Shown: positions 1 through 12,800, counted from the stretch's first letter. The stretch is 64,000 bases of DNA from Perognathus longimembris pacificus (GCF_023159225.1 NC_063177.1:19740673-19804672); one strand, 5' to 3'. The notes: generated by a model from the letters alone, not told the origin. Program-made: numbers and translations.

Positions 1-395
1 CAGCTGGGCAACATTTTTTCACTTCTTGCTGAGGAAACTGAGACCCAGAGAAGTAAAGAGACTCTCCCGACATCACACACACTTGTCACATGCTAGACTA
101 GAACTCAGGGCTTTTGCTCTGTTCATTTTACCTGCAACAATGTGTCCCCTTGTTAAGTGGCCAAGCCAGAACCAGAGCCCAGATCCTTCATGGAAACTCA
201 GCAGCCTCTCCACATCCATAGCTCCTCCTTGGCTGTCTGTGAGGTTGCTGGGGGTGTCTGGGGGATGTGGAGGAGCTGGCAGCCATGCCCAGCTGTAAGG
301 AAAGGATCAAGCCATTAGAGACAGTGGAGGAACCAAAAGAGTGCCCACAGCAGCCTTCTGGCAGACTACGGCCCTGCTTTACACAACATGCAAAC
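1..395. other. Single-copy flank with MIR fragment
   Basis: TGAGGAAACTGAGACCCAGAGAAG near 29-52 is a MIR-like core. The rest shows nothing recognisable. Open frames here are short and unsupported. Confidence 0.55.
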
Positions 396-1112
396 TGTAA
401 TATGGAGGTCAGATCTGGCCAGCACCATCATGGGCTGTTGAGGGGTGTCAGATTGACTCCATCTCAGATTAGTTAAAGAGAGCAGAAGCTGACTCCATCT
501 TCACTAAGATCTCCCCCGCCCTATCCAGGGAAGTTCCCCTTCCCTGTGATAAGATTGTGTAAACTGCTTAACCCCCTGAGTAGTGGAATGTTCAAGGTTA
601 AACCTGTGCCCTCCCCCATGAGTAGGCGTATCTGACTGTATCATGTGATCCCCGCCAAATCTGTGTGTGAAGTCTAACTAAAATGATAGGTTACTTCAAA
701 CAGTTGCCATGAGGCAGATTGTAACTCCATTGGCCACCTGTGTGTGACTTGGCATGCTCTGCAAGTGTTGTAACCCCATTGGCCACCTGTGTGTGGCCTG
801 CTTGACCATGTGGTATTTGCCTTGGCTTGACCATGTGGTGTTTGCCTTTATAACCTGACCTCGAGCGTGGCTCAGGGCGCGTGGTCTCAGCTCCCAAGTC
901 TGGGCTGCTGCCGTAGCTGGCCAGCCTGCTTTTTACCATTGCAGTCTGGGCCGTGACCCTGGCCAATCCAATATACTTTTTACTTCCCTAATAAATCCAT
1001 CTTTTTACTTGAGACTTTTTACTACTCTGAGTGGTGGACTCTTGGAGGGATGGGGGATCCCCCCTTCAGACCCTATTACATTGTGGTCCCCTCCCTTGAG
1101 GACCCCATTACA
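396..1112 (+). repeat. Solo LTR, family B copy 1
   Basis: Terminal inverted ends TGTAAT...ATTACA with exact TSD CAAAC (391-395, 1113-1117). It contains a duplicated CCATTGGCCACCTG motif (CCAAT-box type), a TTTATAA box near 848 and AATAAATCC near 990. Highly similar to 37831-38537. The 5-bp TSD suggests an ERVL-like or class I element. Confidence 0.92.
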
Positions 1113-1185
1113 CAAACAAGACTGCAGACTCAGGAATGCTGTGGAACTGCTCCCTCCTGGGTGCTTGGGTACTATCCCTGAGTTA

Positions 1186-1328
1186 CTTTTGCTCAAGGCT
1201 AGTAGTGCTCACCACTTGAGCCACAGCGCCATTTCCTGCTTTTTCTGTTTATGTGGTACTAAGGAATCAAACCCAGGGATTCATGCATGCTAGGCTAGCA
1301 TTCTACCACTATGCCACATTCCCAGCCC
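1186..1328 (-). repeat. tRNA-derived dimeric SINE (family A), old partial copy
   Basis: Diverged; lacks the A-rich end. The remaining head ends CATTCCCAGCCC. Confidence 0.75.
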
Positions 1329-1804
1329 AAGATGGGCTGTCTTAATGGACCCTTCATCACTATTCAGCTCTAATGGGCAGCTTAGGGGGGTGGCTAGATC
1401 TGGGGGAGTGGCTAGACATGACTGGCTGGAACACCAAAGTCTGGCCTCTGGCCTAGGGCTCAAGGGCTCATTAAGGGCATCAAGGTTGGGGCAGGCCCAC
1501 GAAGATGCCCCTCTGCCCTAGAGATCAGTGTCCTTTGCTAACTAAACAGTAAGGTGTTCCCTGTTGACCTTGGTTCAGAAAGGAAATTCACTGAAGCACA
1601 CATTGAACCACATACTTCAGGGGAGGGCAAATCACATCATCCTGCTCTCCAGCGCCTTCACAGCTGCGGCCACAGGCCTGCAACCCCAGCCCTGAACCGG
1701 CTGGCTCACCCTGCTGGGTGGCTCCAGCAGCACACGCGCCTGCCCTCAGCACCCAACACCAGGGACTGAAATTGTAACTTCTCTTTCTGGGCCCCAAGTG
1801 AGAT

Positions 1805-2578
1805 ACTGTAATATATATCTATACAAATATAATGATTCACATATTATATATCAACTATGTATATTAAATATGTATATTATACATGAGATTTATATACCGT
1901 ACCCATATATTAATATATAGATTGATATACAAACATTTACATTAGTATATTTTATTAATATATCAAAATTTAACATATTATAGATTCATATATAAAGAAT
2001 GCACTAATATAGTAATACACTGATATATTTATTCATATATCATATCAAATATAATAAAATAATTATTATAAATTATTTATTGTAAACATTTATGTATTAT
2101 AAATTTATAATATTAATTTATTAATAATGGCTGATTTATTAAGGATGTATAATATAAATACTAACTTAATAAGCAACGTAAATATAAATAATAAAAATAC
2201 ATCATATAAGTAATATATTAATATAAATATATTAAAATACTAATATATGATATATAAGTATATTGATTTATTATCTATTAATGTACCATATTAATACATA
2301 TTAACATATTATATATGAACACATATTAGTATATACTATAAAATGACATTAATATATTATAATATTAATACATTATAAAATATATTAGTACATTAAAATA
2401 TATTGATATATTAACATATATTATATAGTAATATTAATCATCATTAATATACAGGTGCTTATCATGTTATAATATTAATATATAAATATAATATGTTATA
2501 AATTATTATACATGTACATTTATATGTAAATATATTGATATATTATCTAAACAATATATTTATGTACTGTATACTATA
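1805..2578. repeat. TA-rich low-complexity tract
   Basis: Nearly pure A/T with ATATAT and TTAATA steps and no regular unit. It ends exactly where the class I ERV begins, and similar sequence resumes at 21200-21345. Confidence 0.9.
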
Positions 2579-3330
2579 TGTTGGGAAAATGGACGAGAAC
2601 GGAAAAGAAATAGGCTGGACTCAATCCTCAACTGGTCAGAGCTGTTTATTGAGGAACAGCAAGGGGCACAGACCTTCCCACCGGTTTGGAGGTTGTGGGA
2701 GGAGGTGAATTTGGGACCAGGCTTTTAAGGGGTCTGAGCAAGGAGGCAGAGGTTATTAAAAGCGCCACTAGATCTAGGAAGTTGGTGGCTTGTCCTTGGA
2801 CCCACAATGGAATTTCTATATAACTTGGGATATAGTATGGATAGGAAACAGAAATAGCAGGTAACAAAGGCAAGAATGTAAGTTTTTTTTTTTTTTTTTT
2901 TTTGCCAGTCCTGGGCCTTGGACTCAGGGCCTGAGCACTGTCCCTGGCTTCTTCCCGCTCAAGGCTAGCACTCTGCCACTTGAGCCACAGCGCCGCTTCT
3001 GGCCATTTTCTGTATATGTGGTGCTGGGGAATCGAACCTAGGGCCTCGTGTATCCGAGGCAGGCACTCTTGCCACTAGGCTATATCCCCAGCCCAAGAAT
3101 GTAAGTTTTTGTCCAGTTAGAAGATAGACAGGTAGGGACATTACATGGGCAAGCCTCAACTTATTTCCCTTGATCTCCCGGCTCTGGTTAATTTTGAAAG
3201 GGCAAGCACAGAGTGGCTCCATTTAGGATGTGACAACAGGATGTGATGCTCTTAATCCTCTCCATGGTTCCTGGTTATCTGGACTGGCCTGAAGGTCCAG
3301 GTGCCTGTTGCTGGGATGGCTCAGTAGGCA
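2579..3330 (-). repeat. 3' LTR side of the class I ERV
   Basis: Sequence from 2579 to about 2807 matches 20277-20503 closely. TTTATT at 2646-2651 is the antisense poly(A) signal. Beyond about 2807 the two LTRs no longer align by eye, so one U3 is rearranged. A SINE (2883-3094) is inserted. The U3 limit is a guess. Confidence 0.6.
2883..3094 (-). repeat. Family A SINE in the class I ERV 3' LTR
   Basis: Full length, with exact TSD AAGAATGTAAG (2872-2882, 3095-3105). Young-looking. Confidence 0.95.
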
Positions 3331-3480
3331 TTTCTTCAGTCTCTTGGCTGGTTAATTTTCTTATGCCACGCTTCCAGCCTGGATCTTTGCTGGTTAGTTG
3401 GGAGATGGAGCTCTGGAGGGATTTTTCTGCCCCGGCTGGATTTGAACTGCAGTCTTTGCCACAAAAACCCTTTTTAATTT

Positions 3481-3698
3481 TGTTTTTGTCTTTTTGCCAG
3501 TCCTGGGCCTTGAACTCAGGGCCTGAGCACTGTCCCTGGTTTTTTTTTTTTTTTTTTTTTTCTTAAGGCTAGCACTCTGCCACTTGAGCCACAGCGCCAC
3601 TTCTGGCCATTTTCTATATATGTGGTGCTGAGGAATCGAACCCAGGGCTTCCTGTAAACAAGGCAAGCACTCTTGCCAATAGGCCATATTCCCAGCCC
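3481..3698 (-). repeat. Family A SINE near the class I ERV 3' end
   Basis: Full length with a 22-T internal run at 3539-3560. The TSD is about ACCCTTTTTA(A)TTTT. Confidence 0.92.
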
Positions 3699-3974
3699 CA
3701 CCCTTTTTATTTTCAATTAAAGCAACAAGGAGATCACATAGAAATACAGTTATTTTTAATTGCATATGATACTTTAGGATACTAATCAAGGTTAAGACAT
3801 TGCAGGTGTAACTAAGCCTTTGTGATTGCAAGAAAGAATGCAGGAGCTGGTGTCCTTTTAGCTCTGTATCCAAGGTAGCTTACATATTAAACATGGAAAA
3901 GTGGCATTTGTGTTTATCTGAAGGACCTTGACATAAACAAACACTTAAGTGAACTTTGGTTTACACAAACAATT

Positions 3975-4330
3975 TGGTAAGAACTAGTCTGGCTGTGGTG
4001 GAGGCTCTTTTATTGGTGGTAGGAAATGCTTCAACCCACCCTGAAAAAGTGCCCACAAATACAAGAAGGTATTTGTGTCTCTAGATGGAAGGTAGATGAG
4101 TAAAGTCCACCTGCCAGTCCATGGCAGGTAGGGAGTCCCTCATCTGATGTGTAGGGAGCTGGGGTGGGTAGAGGTTTGAGTTAGGGTTTGTTTTTGGCAA
4201 ATATCACAGGAGGCAGAGAGTTCTTTTAGGTACTGTTTGTCTTGTGGAGTTAAAGAGTGGATACTTAGTAGGGAAGAAAGAAGAGCTTGTTTAGAGGGAT
4301 GGAAGAGGCGGTGTAGATAATGCAAGGCCT
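3975..4330 (-). pseudogene. ERV integrase remnant
   Basis: The antisense frame 4325-4140 shows a His-His-Cys-Cys zinc-binding pattern (HRLFHPSKQ, CDICQK). A frameshift later the core starts with W-Q-V-D-F-T near 4100, containing the first catalytic Asp. Similarity fades near 3975, so most of the core is lost. Confidence 0.8.
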
Positions 4331-4399
4331 CCTCTGCTAGGGGAAGTTTTGTAGAGGGAGGGGCCTGGAGGAGAGGCAGCTCAGGGGAGATCTCATCCT

Positions 4400-5000
4400 G
4401 TTGTGGGTCAGTGGGCTAATGAGTCTACAAGGCTGTGAAGGAGGGAAATGTAATCTTTCCCTTTTTGGTGTCCATGACAATGAATGATGGCTGCCTGCTC
4501 CGGGAGTGGTGTAGAATCCAAGAGGTCCTGGATAAGGGTGGCATTAATAATAGAGGATCCTTTTAGCATTAAAAATCCTTTCTCCAGGCAGCATGGGGGA
4601 GGGCACATGTTAGAGTGACCAACTCCACCTGCTGTGAGGTGGGGGGTGGTAAAGATTTCACTTCTATGTGTACAGGATGGCTGGGTTCTTCCAGGTTACC
4701 TTGAATTTAATGGCATATCCTGCCATGTAGGAGGAGGATCTAAGAGAGCTGCCATCAATAAGTCAGTCAGGGGCCCCAGAGATAGGCAGGTCTGAGATGT
4801 GAGAGAATGGGTGTAGAGAGAGATCTAGGGTATTGGGAAAGGAATGTATGAGAAGTTCTCATTCTTGGGCTGAGGTGGGCAAGAGGGTAGCAGGGTTTAG
4901 AGGGGGAGTTTGTTCAAAGAATAGGGTAGAGTCAAGGAGAAAGGTATGAAGTCTGTATTTGGGAGGGAGACAAGGAGAGAAAGGCTTTGTGGCTGAGGAA
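4400..5000 (-). pseudogene. ERV RNase H remnant
   Basis: Antisense frame 4608-4408 contains IIHCHGHQKG, the H-x-x-H-Q-type signature near the C-terminus of gammaretroviral RNase H. The sequence up to about 5000 is in the right place for its N-terminal part but is too decayed to align by eye. Confidence 0.65.
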
Positions 5001-5429
5001 ATCCTTAAGGGGGTGAGAGGTTAAAATGTGGAGTGGGCTGTGGAGGGAAATTTTGGGGGCCTCTGCATTAGTGCCATAGATACTGGAACCTAGAGACAAT
5101 GGGGCCACCCCTGTGTCATCTTATCCAGTTGTTTGGATAGGTACCCTATGAAAGAATCTGTCCTAGCCACCCCAGGAGACCATGCAGAGGAGATAGTACA
5201 GAAAGGAGAAGTTTTATATGGAGGTTTATTAGTGGAGCCATATCTCCCCTGGCATCTGCACCTTAATCCAGGTGGTAGCTTCCATAACTCTGGGGCTAGA
5301 GGGGAAGTAGGTAGGTCTGAGTGGTGAGTAGAAGTGGCCAATTATATATAGCTCTAGGGCAGGGAGTTCAGGTATTGGTAGAGCTGGGGGCTAGTGGGAG
5401 GGGCTGAGGACCAGAGGTGGAGGGAAATA

Positions 5430-6400
5430 AGAACATCCTAGGGGGTGAAAGGCGTCTTCTCCCTTTTGACAGAGAGTAGAAAAGGAAAAGGGGTTTGTTA
5501 AGGTCTGGCAGGGAGAGGGTAGAGGCCTTGGACAGAGAGAGCTTAAGTTGGTGGATAGGAGCTGAGGTGGATAGGAGCTGAAAGATTAGGGGAACAGGAG
5601 GGGCTAGTCGAGGGGCCCTTTACAGAGGTTGGGCTATAAGAGAAAAATTGAGGATCCAGATATGGAAGAAGTTACAGGCCAGAAGAAGTTAAAGAGGCCA
5701 ATGAAGGCCAAGAGGTCTCACTTGGATTGAGGCCGAGTTGGGAGGGGGGTAGTTAAGGAGCTCCTGAACCCTATGGGGAGGTATAGCTCATCTCTCTTGG
5801 AAAATGGTTAGTTATTGATCTTTGGTATATCTGGGCTTTGTCTTTGGAGGCCCTATAACCTCAGGAAGCAAGGGAGTTAAGAAGGAGAGTAGAGTGTTTA
5901 ATGTTTAGGTCAGCAGAAGGGCTGCAGAGAAGAAGGTCATCACTATATTGAAGGATGGGCTAGGGGAGAGATCTAATGAGCCTAAATCCTTTTGCAGGGC
6001 TTGGCCAAAATAACGGGGACTGTCAGAATCCTTGAGGAAACACGGTCCAGGTTAGCTGCTGGGCTTGGAGGGTGTCTGGGTCTTCCCAAGTAAAGGCAAA
6101 AAGGAGCCTAGAGGCGGGGTGTATGGGGATCATAAAGAAGGCATCCTTTAGGTCAAAGATGGAAAAGAATGAGCAATTAGGGGAAATATGGGAGAGTAGG
6201 GTGTAGAGATTGGATACAATAGAGCATGGTGGAACAATTGCCTGGTTAATTTTTCGGAGGTCTTGCAATAGGAGCCATTTGGCTTTTTGACTCTCAGGAT
6301 TGGAGTGTTATAAGGAGAATGGATAGGAGTTAGGAGAGAGGCTGAGAGAAGGTGGAGAATAATAAGCTTTTGAGAATAATAGGCTTTAGCCCTCAGCAAG
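5430..6400 (-). pseudogene. ERV reverse transcriptase remnant
   Basis: Antisense frame 6268-6023 carries DLRKINQ, FDLKDAFF, LFAFTWEDP and LTWTVFPQGF, standard gamma-type RT motifs. After a stop, the catalytic site reads Tyr-Ser-Asp-Asp at 5936-5947. Gammaretroviral RT normally has Tyr-Val-Asp-Asp, so the Ser is probably decay. Confidence 0.88.
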
Positions 6401-6599
6401 TGGTGGAAGAAAGTGGATATTGGTTTTAGGTTACAAAAGTGGTGAGATCATTAAGAGAGATAAGGACTGAGTTGGAGGTGGGAGGCCACAGCAGGGTGTG
6501 AAGTGTCCCAGATTAGGGAATTTACTTCTGGGAGGAGATCAGGGAAGGGAAGGTGGAGGATTGGGTTTGGGGAGGGAACTCACCCAGGTCCGGTTTCAT

Positions 6600-6824
6600 C
6601 TAGAGGAGGAAAATAGTGGTGGATTTTAGGGAAGGTATATATAAGGAAACTTTAAGTCTAGAAAGCAAGTCCCTTCCTAATAATGGACATTGAGGCATAA
6701 TTAGAAGGGAATGGCTGAGAACTAAGTTTTTTGGAATTCTAGTGACAAAATTATTTGCCCAACATGATAGAACTGCATGGTCATTTTTAGATAAACAGGC
6801 AATACTAGAAAAAATACAAGACAA
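6600..6824 (-). pseudogene. ERV protease C-terminus remnant
   Basis: The antisense frame contains CPLLGRDLLSRL, the conserved (L/I)LGRD(L)L helix at the end of retroviral protease. The catalytic DTG was not found, so the N-terminal half is lost or beyond recognition. Confidence 0.7.
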
Positions 6825-6839
6825 AACTAAAATTTAGCA

Positions 6840-7731
6840 AACAACAAACAGAATTTAACAGAATCTCCATGCTTAAACATTGATAACAAGAATGGAAAAC
6901 CTTTAAAACAGCTTTGATGCTGAGGCACATTAGTGTATGAATTGGATATTTAAACACCTAGAACAGAGAAGAAGACTTAAACTTGGTGGAAGAGTGGGGG
7001 GTTGCAGAAACACCCCATGTGGCCTTGGTCTCTTCCTAGGCATCAGTCTCCAAGGCCTGCAAAGAGAATTAAGGGAGGGGGTGGCTGAATAGGTTTCTAA
7101 GGAGAGGAGGCAATTGAATAGAGCTATGGGATAGGGTAGAGGTAAGAGGGAGAATTTTTACTCTGCAGTTTCCTAAGAGTTTGCCTGGAGGAAGAAATAA
7201 AGAATACAGACTTTGAAGTGAGTAGGCTCAGGAAAGAGAAAAGGAATGGTTTAATGTCTGAGTCCCAAAAGCGAAAAGGATAGGCTTGTTTTGGGTATGC
7301 TATGGGATTTTTGAGGTGAAGGAAAAAGGAGAGAAGTAAGAGAGGGCAAATATCAACAGAAGAAGTTTGCTTGGAGCACACATTTTACTTAGAGAATCCA
7401 GACCAGCTAGAGAGAAGAGGAATGTAGTTACAGGAGCCAGGAAGGAGAACAGACTTGAGCTTATGGAACTGCTAATCCAGGATGGCTAGCCTTTAAGAAG
7501 GGAACCTAAAGGGAGGTCCCTGGGACCCTGCCTGTGTCTCACTCTCAAGGGCACAGGGCTATCAGTGGGAATGGAGGTGATGTAATTGTAAGGACTCTCC
7601 TGAGAACCTGAGTTAATAAATATAGTACGTTTTAGTGTTAAAATTATAACAGCTTCTAAACCCTGGTGATGATTCCATGCTAGAGGGCTGCACCCCCACC
7701 CGTGAGACCAGTTTCTTGTAGTTTGACATTT
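6840..7731 (-). other. ERV internal sequence, no domain recognised
   Basis: AT-rich antisense sequence lies between the protease remnant and the LINE-1 insertion. It should hold the 3' half of gag by position, but no CCHC knuckle or major homology region could be read. The longest open frame (7381-7124, -) is Leu/Ser-rich and unrecognised. Confidence 0.4.
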
Positions 7732-7741
7732 TAAAATATAG

Positions 7742-9088
7742 AGAGGAGAGAGAAGATGGCGCCATCACGATAGGGAGGCACCCAAACTCGCTCCAACTGA
7801 ATAGTGAGCTGGGAACTCCAGCACCCAACACCCCATCAAGAATCCAGCAAACCCAACAACCAGAAGCAACAGAGAAACACGGGAAATGAAAAAGAACAAA
7901 AAAAGAAGAGCCTATAATCTTCACGGAGCCGGAAAATCTCCGGGGTAACCCCCCCCCCCCGCACCTGCCGACCCTGGCCTGAACAGGGCCAGGCTAGGAA
8001 AGGGGACCCAGCACCAACAAACCGACTGCTGAAAAGTCACGCCAGAAGCGCAGAGTCCGGACAGCAAGAGCTCCACGGACCCCAGATGGAGTGCAGACCG
8101 CCGAGACAGACGGCAGCGGTGAAGGACTGGAGGTGCGGGGACCGAACGGCTGGGATCAGACGTAAGCAGCAGGGGAACTCGAGGTGAGACGGGGAGGAGG
8201 AGAGCCGGGGCTGCCACCACCAAAGGACCGATCACCACACACCAGCACCACAGCCCCAAAAAATCCACAGCAGCGCGGAACACACACTCAACCCAGGACC
8301 AGTAAGTTCCCTATTACCCCTCCCCCCAAACAGGAGACCAGTTCTAGCAGAGAACCAAACCCTACAAAGAAGCTAGAGCTCCCTCCCTCTCCCTACCCCA
8401 AGGGAATAAAGCAGCTCCATAGCTGGTGGCGCTAAGACCTCTGGGAGGACATGGGAGCTAACAGAGTTGGAGCAGCGCCAGGGCATCCCCCCCCCCCCCA
8501 AAGCCCCAGCAGAGCCGCCTGAACCTGGCCGCACCGGCCCCGCCCCCTCCCCAGCAGGGACCCAGGGACTGGTAGGCTTTGGAAGCCCCAGGCTCGCTGG
8601 TGAGCAACACCAGCACAGCAGGGTCACCTCGGCCCGAACACAGGCCCCCCCCCCCCCACAGCGGAGGCACAGAGAATCTGCGCGCACCAACCCTCGCCCG
8701 GACACTTGATCCTTCAGGGGCCCACGGGTACTGCCCCCCACAACAAATTTGCGAGAGGACACAAGCACCCTCCAACAACTCGGGCAACTCATCCCCAAAG
8801 GAAGCACTAGCGTGCACACGCACCCGCCCCCTGGAGGGCCAGCGTGGGCCAGCATGCTAGCCCTCCAGCAGGAGGACCTCTTGCCCAAACCTCCGCGGGA
8901 GCGCACAAGCAGGCACAAGTGAGAGTGACCATCTCAGCAACAATCGAGAAGGTCACACTCACCCATTGGGCAGTAAGGTTCAACAGCCAAACTCAAGCCC
9001 AGAACCAGGACACAAGCAAGCCTCCCACTGACGGACCAGCGGGAACCAGCACAAAGCCAACCCAGGGAAACCACCCACAGATCTCCAG
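7742..9088 (+). promoter_or_regulatory. LINE-1 5' UTR / internal promoter
   Basis: GC-rich, C-run-rich sequence (C-runs at 7950-7960, 8486-8500 and 8647-8658) precedes ORF1. The several open frames on both strands here are compositional and have no protein similarity that I recognise. Confidence 0.75.
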
Positions 9089-9207
9089 ATGTGCAAATCA
9101 CAAAGAAATATAACAAATTTCATCAAAGGGCAAGCCAACTCGCCAGCTCCAAAAAGCAGCACAACCGAAGAGGAGAGGGAGAATAAAAAAACAACTGAGG
9201 CTATTTT

Positions 9208-9408
9208 TTTTTTTTTGGCCAGTTCTGGGCCTTGGACTCAGGGCCTGAGCACTGTCCCTGGCTTCTTCCCGCTCAAGGCTAGCACTCTGCCACTTGAGCC
9301 ACAGCGCCACTTCTGGCCATTTTCTGTATATGTGGTGCTGGGGTATCGAACCTAGGGCCTCGTGTATCCGAGGCAGGCACTCTTGCCACTAGGCTGTATC
9401 CCCAGCCC
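9208..9408 (-). repeat. Family A SINE in LINE-1 ORF1
   Basis: Exact TSD CAACTGAGGCTATTTT at 9192-9207 and 9409-9424. Confidence 0.95.
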
Positions 9409-9804
9409 CAACTGAGGCTATTTTAGCAGAAATGATGGAAAGCCTCAAACAAAATCAGAAAACAATTCCAGGAGTTCAGAGTGGAAGACTCGAAGGACCT
9501 CCAGGAAGCCAAGAAAGAAATGGAAGCAAAAATGGATACAATGCAAACCTCCGTTAAAGAAGACCTTAACATCTTGAGAAGTGAAATGCATGAAAAAATA
9601 GATTTAAAATACAACTCTTTAAAGGAAGAAATTTCCACGATCAGAGGTGATCTGGCAACCATAAATAGCTCTCTGACATCCATAAACTCCACACTTGAAT
9701 CCTCAGCACAAAGAATTGACCATACGGAAGCCAGAATCTCTCTCTTGGACAATGATGCAGCCCACAAGAACCAGAAAATTACCACACTCCAAGAAACGGT
9801 AAAG

Positions 9805-12800
9805 AGTTCTCTGGGAGCCAGGGGGGAAGAAAGAAGCCGAGAGGGTGGAAGGCGCCCTCCCCGCTGCCTGGGCCCGGGTACCGGGTGCCCGAGTCCTTCC
9901 CACCTCCCGTGATCGCCGGCCGCTTTGTTTTCCAAGCCTCAATGTTCTGGGTGATTTGAGAAGGGCTCCCACCAGGGCTGCTTCACCAACGCCGCGGCGG
10001 GAAGAGCCGGTGACCGCACCCGGATTCCCAAGGACCCAGGAGTCCCGCCGCTCGGAGGGCCCCGTGACGAGATCGCAGACGGAGCCGGAACGCTGCGGCG
10101 CCCGTGAGCCGAGACCTCCCCGTCGAGGGGGGGCGATGTTCCCTACCCTGGAGGCTCTTCGGGCAGCCCGCTGCCAGGACCAGGACTCCCTCAGTGGGGA
10201 CCCTTCCAGGCTGCTCCATGGAGACTCTGTGCCCCCCGCCCTGCCTGGCAGTGCCGGCGTCCCCGCGAGGGTGGCCCTGCTCCCCAATGGCCCGGAAGCC
10301 GCGTCGGGGGACCCAGGAGTTCTCTCCGCTGTGCCTGCGCGCCCTCGCCTTCTGCGCTCTCGCCAAACCGCGGGCGTCCGCCCTGGGCCCGGCTCCTGGG
10401 GAGCCGGAGCCACGGGCCCCGCTGGAGCCGGGCCCTCGCGCCTCCCTGTGCACCGGCAGCTGGACCCGGGATGCCCCGAACCACCTTGGGGAACTCCCGG
10501 TGGGCGAGGATGTGGACGTTGCCGTGTGCTGGAGCGGCAAGGAAAAGGAAGAGGGCGGAGGCAGTTTCCCGCACTTCGGCTCCCGCTCCTGCGCACCTCC
10601 CGGCCACTGCCCGGAGCCCTGGAGCCCTCGGGAGTCTTCGACCAGCTCCGCCTCCTCTCCGCCTAGACCAGCTCCGGGGCTCGAGCCCCAGCCCGATCCA
10701 GTCGCCAGCCCGACGCGGGAGCCCAGTTTCCAGCCTCCGCCGCCACCTGCGGGCCTTTCCACCGGGCCCGCGGCTCCCGAGGAGGCTCCTGAGCCGTCCC
10801 CGCCGGGGCCAGGAGGCCGAAGGCGATGGGAGCCTTCCTCCCGCGGCCCCGGAGGCCGAAGCCGTTAGCCCCTCGACGGCCAGCGCAGCTCCGGCCGCGC
10901 CCGGCGATCAGCGCCAGGAACATTTCGATCGTCTCATCGCGAAGGGCTTCGCCCTGGACACGCCGAGTTTGCGCCGGGGGTCTGAGCGGCCGCCGGCGAA
11001 AGGGCCAGCCAGGGGAGCAGCCAAGAAACGCCGGCGGCCGGCGCCACCCCAACGCAGCTCACAGTCCCGCCGCCCGGCACCCACGCTCCCCACCACGAGC
11101 ACCTTCAGCTTCCTCGACTGCTTCCCCTGTCCCCCGGCCCTGGTGGTGGGGGAAGACGGAAACTGGGGGCCTGCCTCCCCGCTTTGCCTCCAGGAAGACG
11201 CCAAGCCACCACCTGCCCACCCATTGTGGAGGTGGCAGGTCGGGGGACCCGCCGTCCCCCGAGCCCCCCTGTCCTCAACTCCTGGAGGGTCAATCTGGAA
11301 GAACCCTGAGCGTTGGGACATCATCTGGCAATGGGGAAAGTTGGGGCCACCGCCAAACTCCGGGCTCGGAGGAGAGCTCTTTGACTCTCACGTTTGTTTC
11401 TACTTTTTTAGGCCCTGGGTGACAGAGGGACCTCAAATGACAGTGACCATCAAACATCTAAAAGGTTGGGGTGAAGTTCCCTCCAGTTCATCTTTGCAGA
11501 GGAGCCAAGGGCCGGAGTCTGGAGTAGGCTCAAGTGAAGAGGACTGGATGACACCGATCCCAATCCCTCCATGTCGGCTCTCTGGGGACAGGGCCTTCAC
11601 CCTAGGGGAGCTAGGAGGCCACCGCTCAAAAGACCCAAAAAAGGGAGAGAAGTACCTTGATGATGGACAAACCGGTTGTTTCTGTGACAGAAGGTAGGCC
11701 TGGGGGTGTGGGGGCTGTGGTGGGGGTGGGATGCTCCCTGGGGGCATCCTCCACCCCCTGCGGCCCAGACCTTTAACCCTTCACTCCCCGTAGCCTTTCC
11801 CAGCACTCTTAGCACCAATGGAGTCATGAGGGAGAGAAAGAGGCGGGTCACCTCTTTCCTGTTCCGTTTAACGCTGCCCTTCCCCCTCACCCCCCCCCCC
11901 CCCAGTTCAGGTGACCCCCTTAATCGGTGAGAGGTTCTGGCTCAGCCACCAAAACTCCCTTTTGTTCATTTTTGGAGTTTACTTTTCAGTTTTCCGTTTG
12001 CTTTCGGTTCATAAGGTCTGATGGATGAAAAAGACCCCCTCCATCTTAGTTAAAACAGCCACTTCCCCCAGTTAACTCTTTTAGGAAGAGCTGGGTGGAG
12101 GTTTCCTCTCTCCCCACCCACACTTTGCTTGGGGAAGGGGCCTGAGAACTGTCCCAGGGAAAGTAATGGAAGGTGGAAGAAATCAATAAAATCAGACCAA
12201 ACAAGTCGCCTTTCGAGGTCCTCTTCACCGATTTCTGGATGGGAGGGGGTTGGAGGTCGAGTACCAAACTTGAATCTATTCTTTAGACCTCCCACTCAGC
12301 CCCTGTAAAGAGTGGTGACAAAACGGAGTTGCAAAGGGTAAAGAATCGGGGCCTTCTGGGCCGGGGAGGGGCAAAGTGGGGACTTCGGCTTCCTCCTCAG
12401 CCTGAGGCATTCTGGAGTTGTCTGGGAGCTGATGGATCCGAAAGGGGCTGGGCCTGGGGATTAGGTTTAGGGTCAGAGGTTCTGTTTTCTCGGTGGGAGA
12501 GTTAGGCCTGGGCCACACCCTGGCCAGGAAGGGCTCCCTGAGTCAGCAAGACCAGGTGCTCGGGAGATGGGGGGGGGGAGGTGGAGGGCAGCTGGGCTGG
12601 CTCTCCCCTCTGCCTACCCTATGCTAGGGGCTAATGGACCCCTTCTTCCCTACCACCGGGTGAGGGAGGAACGATTTCCCATGTGGGGCCCTGGCAGAAG
12701 GACTTGTCTCCTTTTCTGTGAAAATGCTTTGTAAAAAGTTACTGTTTGCATAGAGCAGATTCTTGAGAAAAACTGTTTTGGACCACAAAAGTTGTGTTTG

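Noticed and set aside
9845..11697. Several overlapping long open frames on both strands in the CpG-rich block, as novel genes
   Set aside because: GC bias opens many frames. Only the frames matching EPOP are explained, and they are joined by frameshifts; the rest are shadows.
11397..11700. Possible spliced exon (TTTTTAG before GCCCTGGG, AAG|GTAGGC after) in the EPOP copy
   Set aside because: It lies in the part homologous to a 3' UTR of an essentially single-exon gene. The splice-like motifs are probably chance.
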